A DNA stretch of 15,669 nucleotides. Source: a bacterium (lineage in GTDB: Bacteria; Bacillota; Clostridia; Oscillospirales; Acutalibacteraceae). Position numbers and translations under genes: made by a program. The notes beneath the pieces are model-generated. The model searched no databases, was not told where the DNA came from, and worked only from the letters and a program-made list of their open reading frames with translations. This document shows, one piece after another, positions 13,169 to 15,669 of the stretch (positions within the stretch are counted from its first letter, which is position 1; each line of letters begins with the position of its first letter). The stretch spans positions 1 to 15,669 of the forward strand of contig JAHKXX010000285.1 of the NCBI GenBank assembly GCA_020627425.1, in the 5' to 3' direction.

Positions 13169-13194
13169 ATCCCTGCTTAGGCAGGGATTTTTTT
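13169..13194 (+). terminator. Strong intrinsic terminator upstream of pduL
   Basis: ATCCCTGC (13169-13176), TTAG loop, GCAGGGAT (13181-13188), then seven T residues in all (the stem's last base plus six more). It lies just before the pduL promoter and insulates it from whatever is transcribed from the left. Confidence 0.92.
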
Positions 13195-13206
13195 ATTAAC
13201 AAAGTC

Positions 13207-13235
13207 TTTACACTTTTGCAAATGGGTAGTAAAAT
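13207..13235 (+). promoter_or_regulatory. Promoter of pduL
   Basis: TTTACA (13207-13212), 17-base spacer, TAAAAT (13230-13235), 38 bases before the start codon. Confidence 0.7.
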
Positions 13236-13272
13236 AGATGTATAAAATATTTTACGAATGGAGTTATTCAAA

Positions 13273-13839
13273 ATGAAGGTATTAGTTGAAACATCCGCAA
13301 GACACGTACACGTTACACAGGAGACTCTCGAGAAGCTTTTCGGCACAGGCGCAGAGCTTACAAAGAAGAAGGATCTTTCCCAGCCCGGACAGTTCGTATC
13401 CTTTGAGAAGGTTACAATAGTTGGTCCCAAGGGTGAAATGGCAGCTTCCATTCTCGGACCTGTCCGAACAGCCGATCAGGTAGAGGTATCACTCAGTGAA
13501 GCAAGAAAGCTCGGCATAAACGCTCCTGTAAGAGAGTCCGGCGACATAGACGGTACCCCCGGCTGCAAGCTGGTAGGCCCCAAGGGCGAAGTAGAAATTG
13601 CCTGTGGTGTTATCGCTGCAAAAAGGCACATACACCTTACCCCCGAAGCAGCAGAGGAATTTGGTGTACAGGACAAGCAGATAGTAAAAGTAGCTGTCGG
13701 CGGCGAAGGCAGAAAGCTTATCTTTGACGATGTTGTTATCCGTGTAAGTCCCAAGTTCGCTCCTGCTATGCACATCGACACTGACGAATCCAACGCTGCA
13801 CTCGCCGGTATGTCCACCGAAGGCGAAGTAATCCTCTAG
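13273..13839 (+). CDS. pduL: Phosphate acyltransferase (PduL family)
   Basis: Interconverts acyl-CoA and acyl-phosphate (acetyl or propionyl). It feeds acetate/propionate kinase to make ATP, or runs in reverse to activate acids. It has 188 residues with the two PduL half-domains. Metal-binding histidines are visible: H11 and H13 in SARHVHVT, H119 and H121 in KRHIHLTPEAA, and H167 in APAMHIDTDE. The protein starts directly with the catalytic domain and lacks the N-terminal encapsulation helix of microcompartment PduL, and no shell genes are near, so it is probably cytosolic and may replace Pta. ATG 13273 is chosen because GGAG (13260-13263) is 9 bases upstream. The stop codon's last base is the first base of repeat D. 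Confidence 0.95.
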   Translation: MKVLVETSARHVHVTQETLEKLFGTGAELTKKKDLSQPGQFVSFEKVTIVGPKGEMAASILGPVRTADQVEVSLSEARKLGINAPVRESGDIDGTPGCKLVGPKGEVEIACGVIAAKRHIHLTPEAAEEFGVQDKQIVKVAVGGEGRKLIFDDVVIRVSPKFAPAMHIDTDESNAALAGMSTEGEVIL

Positions 13840-14034
13840 CGGAGTGCCTCCGCGGTCGACTCTCTCTTGCCGCACAGCGGCAAGGGCGTGCACGGCACGC
13901 CGCAGCGTGGCTGGTTTTTGTTACCGCCAACTATAAAGCACCGTCTCGAATTTGGTTTATTATACCACTTAGTCCGCGCCGTGCCGCACAGGGCGGCACT
14001 TGTCGCTGCTACGAAGTACAGGCGAGTATAATTC
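13839..14034 (-). repeat. Interspersed modular repeat, copy D (diverged)
   Basis: Minus-oriented. It opens with three tandem short-loop hairpins: GCGGAG-TGC-CTCCGC (13839-13853), CTTGCCGC-ACA-GCGGCAAG (13866-13884) and GGCGTGC-ACG-GCACGCC (13885-13901). It then has GTTACCGCC, CGAATTTGGTTTATTA, a GTGCCGC-ACAGG-GCGGCAC hairpin (13981-13999) and GGCGAGTATAATTCT. These are the copy B/E segments in reverse, with different hairpin sequences. It could serve as the pduL 3' end. Confidence 0.75.
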
Positions 14035-14090
14035 TCCGTTCTGTTTTGTGTATCTGCAAAAAAGAATTGATAATAGAATTTGTTTATTAA

Positions 14091-14118
14091 CGCGTCGCCG
14101 ATCGGTGGCGCGTTTTTT
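14091..14118 (+). terminator. Intrinsic terminator within repeat cluster
   Basis: CGCGTCGCCG (14091-14100), AT loop, CGGTGGCGCG (14103-14112), then TTTTTT. It is related to 5069-5096, including the TTCTGTTTTGTGTAT sequence ahead of it (14039-14053), so the block is itself duplicated. Probable transcription stop for pduL. The bases 14119-14206 hold nothing I can name. Confidence 0.8.
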
Positions 14119-14206
14119 GTGTGTAGTACACTTTTAGTCTGTGAAAAAAGTCGCAGAGTCAAACTCCGACGCGTGCAAACATATGAACTCACAGTAAATG
14201 CGCCGC

Positions 14207-14337
14207 GACAAAACCCCTCCGGCACTTCGTGCCACCTCCCCTAAATGGGAGGCTTTAAAAAACAGCTTAAATCCTAAAAAAAGTCTCCCCTCTAGGGGAG
14301 ATGTCACGGAGCAAAGCGGAGTGACAGAGGGGTTTGT
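14207..14337. mobile_element. MITE-like palindromic element
   Basis: About 130 bases with imperfect terminal inverted repeats (CAAAACCCCTC at the left, GAGGGGTTTG at the right). Internal hairpins are GGCAC-TTC-GTGCC (14221-14233), CCTCCC/GGGAGG (14235-14252) and TCTCCCC/GGGGAGA (14284-14301). There is no coding potential. The design resembles a dispersed palindromic element that I recall from many gut Firmicute genomes; the family name and transposase are not known to me. It is inserted between the terminator block and repeat E. Confidence 0.6.
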
Positions 14338-14347
14338 GCAGAGAAAT

Positions 14348-14617
14348 ATACTCGCCTTCACTCAAAACCAGCACGAGCGGCGCCCTGTGCGCCGTGACGC
14401 GGACGGAGAGGGATAATAAACCAAGTTTGTACGCGTGCCAAAAAGGTAGGCGGTAACGAAAACAACAGTGCGCGAATCGACCGCGCAGGCACTGCGCCGC
14501 GTGCCAAAAAGGTAGGCGGTAACGAAAACAACAGTGCGCGAATCGACCGCGCAGGCACTGCGCCGCGAATTGACAGCGCAGGCACTGCGCCGCAAATTGA
14601 CTGCCCGGGCACCGGGC
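14348..14617 (+). repeat. Interspersed modular repeat, copy E, with two identical 66-bp units
   Basis: Plus-oriented and the longest copy. It starts ATACTCGCC, with CGGCGC-CCTGT-GCGCCG at 14378-14394, then the GACGCGGACGGAGAGGG and AATAAACCAAG segments. Two identical 66-bp units follow (14434-14499, 14500-14565), each from CGTGCC to the GCGCAG-GCA-CTGCGC hairpin. A 27-base partial unit (14566-14592) repeats that hairpin, and a second partial unit carries GCCCGG-GCA-CCGGGC (14603-14617). Confidence 0.9.
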
Positions 14618-14816
14618 TTTTGAATAATTTATGAACAAATGATTAATAAGATTAAAAATTTATTGACGACAAAAGGATAAAAAATGGGATAAATATTAAT
14701 ACTAAAGTAATATTTTAGGTACTAATATGGCGTATTTTTTGTACCCTTTGTTGACTTTATACAAAAGTAATTACCATTCTTTTACATTAAGAATTTAAAA
14801 ATATTAAAAAAAAGTA
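14618..14816. other. AT-rich intergenic region upstream of the prepilin gene
   Basis: About 200 bases, strongly AT-rich, without a gene. A GGTAC/GTACC inverted pair (about 14718-14745) and several A and T tracts are visible, as in upstream regions of strongly expressed genes. No operator recognised. Confidence 0.5.
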
Positions 14817-14845
14817 TTGACATTTTGTTAATAAAGAGTTAATAT
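14817..14845 (+). promoter_or_regulatory. Promoter of prepilin gene
   Basis: TTGACA (14817-14822), 17-base spacer, TAATAT (14840-14845). The leader is about 75 bases. Confidence 0.8.
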
Positions 14846-14858
14846 ATAGACACGATAA

Positions 14859-14891
14859 GAACAAACACTCCTCCCCTTCAGAGTGTTGTTC
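14859..14891 (+). promoter_or_regulatory. 5' UTR hairpin of prepilin mRNA
   Basis: GAACAAACACTC (14859-14870) pairs with GAGTGTTGTTC (14881-14891), one bulged A, 10-base C/T-rich loop. It starts within a few bases of the expected 5' end. It could stabilise the mRNA; the loop contains CCTC, complementary to the GAGG of the ribosome binding site (14914-14917). Confidence 0.55.
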
Positions 14892-14926
14892 AAAAAATAT
14901 TTTATTTAAGAAAGAGGTAATTCATC

Positions 14927-15421
14927 ATGACACTTCAGCAGAAAATGCTCGCTAAGCAGAGCAAAAAAGGTTTCACACTCGTTGAGCTCGTAGTTGTAAT
15001 TGCTATCCTTGCAATCCTCGCAGCTATCGCTATCCCCTCAGTTATCGGTATCATCAACAGTGCATCTAACTCCTCAGGTTCATCAAATGCTTCACAGCTT
15101 GACGCAGCTTGTAAGGATTTCTATGCAGGCGTTGTTTCCGGTACAATCAACAACAGCAACAAGGGTGGCGTAAGTGCTAACCTTCCCGCTGCTAACGCTG
15201 CAAAGAGCACACTGAAGAATGCTGCTAAGCTTCTCACAGTTAATGAGGCTGTTCAGTACAGCGGTCTTACAGGCCAGTTCGATTCTACAAAGATAGCTGA
15301 CTATCAGTACAGCACAACAGACGGTACAATTACATACGTTGGTGACGACGGCTCCGTTGACGCTGGTAACACACAGCTTGCTATGAACACAACATTTGGT
15401 ACTCTGTATCCTAACAACTAA
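14927..15421 (+). CDS. Type IV prepilin / pseudopilin-like protein
   Basis: 164 residues. A short basic leader ends KKG at 13-15, followed by the class III signal FTLVE (16-20) and a hydrophobic helix LVVVIAILAILAAIAIPSV (21-39). Prepilin peptidase should cut after G15, methylate F16, and E20 is the conserved +5 glutamate. The rest is a Ser/Ala/Asn/Thr-rich globular domain with a single cysteine (C62), so no disulfide loop within the subunit. AGAGG lies 9 bases before the ATG. The promoter, 5' hairpin, strong terminator and codon use restricted to a few favoured codons suggest high expression, fitting a major pilin. It is alone: no assembly ATPase, PilC or peptidase gene is in the window. Similar Ruminococcus pilins are tied to surface adhesion; that role here is inference. 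Confidence 0.93.
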   Translation: MTLQQKMLAKQSKKGFTLVELVVVIAILAILAAIAIPSVIGIINSASNSSGSSNASQLDAACKDFYAGVVSGTINNSNKGGVSANLPAANAAKSTLKNAAKLLTVNEAVQYSGLTGQFDSTKIADYQYSTTDGTITYVGDDGSVDAGNTQLAMNTTFGTLYPNN

Positions 15422-15459
15422 TCTTAGTTAGTGTAGCGAGTAATCTTAAAAAGTAACCG

Positions 15460-15492
15460 AAAGCCCCGAGGCATCAGCCCCGGGGCTTTTTT
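15460..15492 (+). terminator. Terminator of prepilin gene
   Basis: AAAGCCCCG (15460-15468) pairs with CGGGGCTTT (15481-15489), continuing into TTT. GC-rich stem; strong. Confidence 0.93.
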
Positions 15493-15669
15493 GTGCTGTA
15501 AAAATCTTTGCTTACGACAAGCAAAGGTAAGCCGTAGATTTGGGGTTATATAACGGTACCCCCAAGTTATTATGGCTCTCTGTCAATAGTTGGGGTAAAC
15601 CCGAATAAAACAGAATAAGAGAATATGACAAGCGATAGCTAAAAAGCTGTCGCTTGTTTAGCGTTAAAA
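15493..15669. other. Intergenic tail with two hairpins
   Basis: No gene. TTTGCTT/AAGCAAA (about 15509-15527) is a small hairpin. ACAAGCGATAGCT (15628-15640) pairs with AGCTGTCGCTTGT (15645-15657), a 13-bp stem with one G-T pair and AAAA loop. It may be the terminator of a gene beyond the window edge. Confidence 0.5.

Noticed and set aside
14434..14617. Possible CRISPR array
   Set aside because: The units are contiguous identical 66-bp repeats without variable spacers, and no cas genes are present.
14267..14638. Overlapping minus-strand frames rich in Ala, Arg and Cys across the repeats
   Set aside because: They arise from the 66-bp units and hairpins being open in several frames; the same pseudo-peptides recur wherever the repeat occurs.
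15565..15600. Possible insertion sequence end (GGCTCTCTGTCAATAGTTGG)
   Set aside because: It reminded me of terminal repeats of transposase elements in Clostridia, but no transposase or second end is visible and I cannot verify the match.

Overview
The window looks like the chromosome of an anaerobic gut Clostridium-group bacterium, most likely Oscillospiraceae (Ruminococcus or [Eubacterium] siraeum-like). This is inferred from moderate GC, strong AGGAGG-type ribosome binding sites, the rplM-rpsI pair, a Gram-positive DacF-type carboxypeptidase, a BirA-controlled bioY, a stand-alone pduL and an isolated type IV prepilin. No rRNA, tRNA or CRISPR array was seen.

Layout. 1-2067: an interspersed repeat supplies the likely promoter for an Imm33/DUF2185-like gene that is translationally coupled to tgt. 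2334-3342: rplM-rpsI operon with its own promoter and terminator. 3273-4557: a 1.2 kb cassette carrying only a RhuM-family gene, bounded by about 70-bp direct repeats that both contain the last codons, stop and terminator of rpsI; this looks like an attL/attR pair. 4816-6288: a small orphan protein, a second interspersed repeat and an F420-0:glutamate ligase-like gene. 6473-7189: bioY on the minus strand behind a consensus promoter and a textbook BirA operator. 7346-9167: a membrane-anchored D,D-carboxypeptidase, an inverted repeat copy, and the 5'-truncated remnant of a SnoaL/NTF2-like gene. 9207-12929: an accessory redox/NAD block. It holds an Rrf2 regulator, an NAD(P)-binding protein sharing its palindromic operators, and a three-gene operon of macrodomain hydrolase, flavin/2[4Fe-4S] protein and M-class sirtuin (SirTM). 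13207-13839: pduL. 13839-14617: dense repeats and a MITE-like palindromic element. 14817-15492: a prepilin gene with a consensus promoter and terminator.

How the parts fit. The sirtuin and macrodomain are a writer/eraser pair for protein ADP-ribosylation. In the classical operon they act on a lipoylated GcvH-like carrier; here that carrier and its ligase are absent and a flavin/iron-sulfur protein sits between them. The adjacent Rrf2/NAD(P)-binding pair suggests a redox-stress setting, but the operon has its own promoter, which lies inside the preceding terminator.

The most unusual non-coding feature is a family of five modular repeats (A-E, both orientations). Short hairpins in it change stem sequence with compensation on both arms, while linkers and loops stay constant. 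Two copies contain exact 66-bp tandem units. Assignments come from reading motifs by eye; no database search was run.
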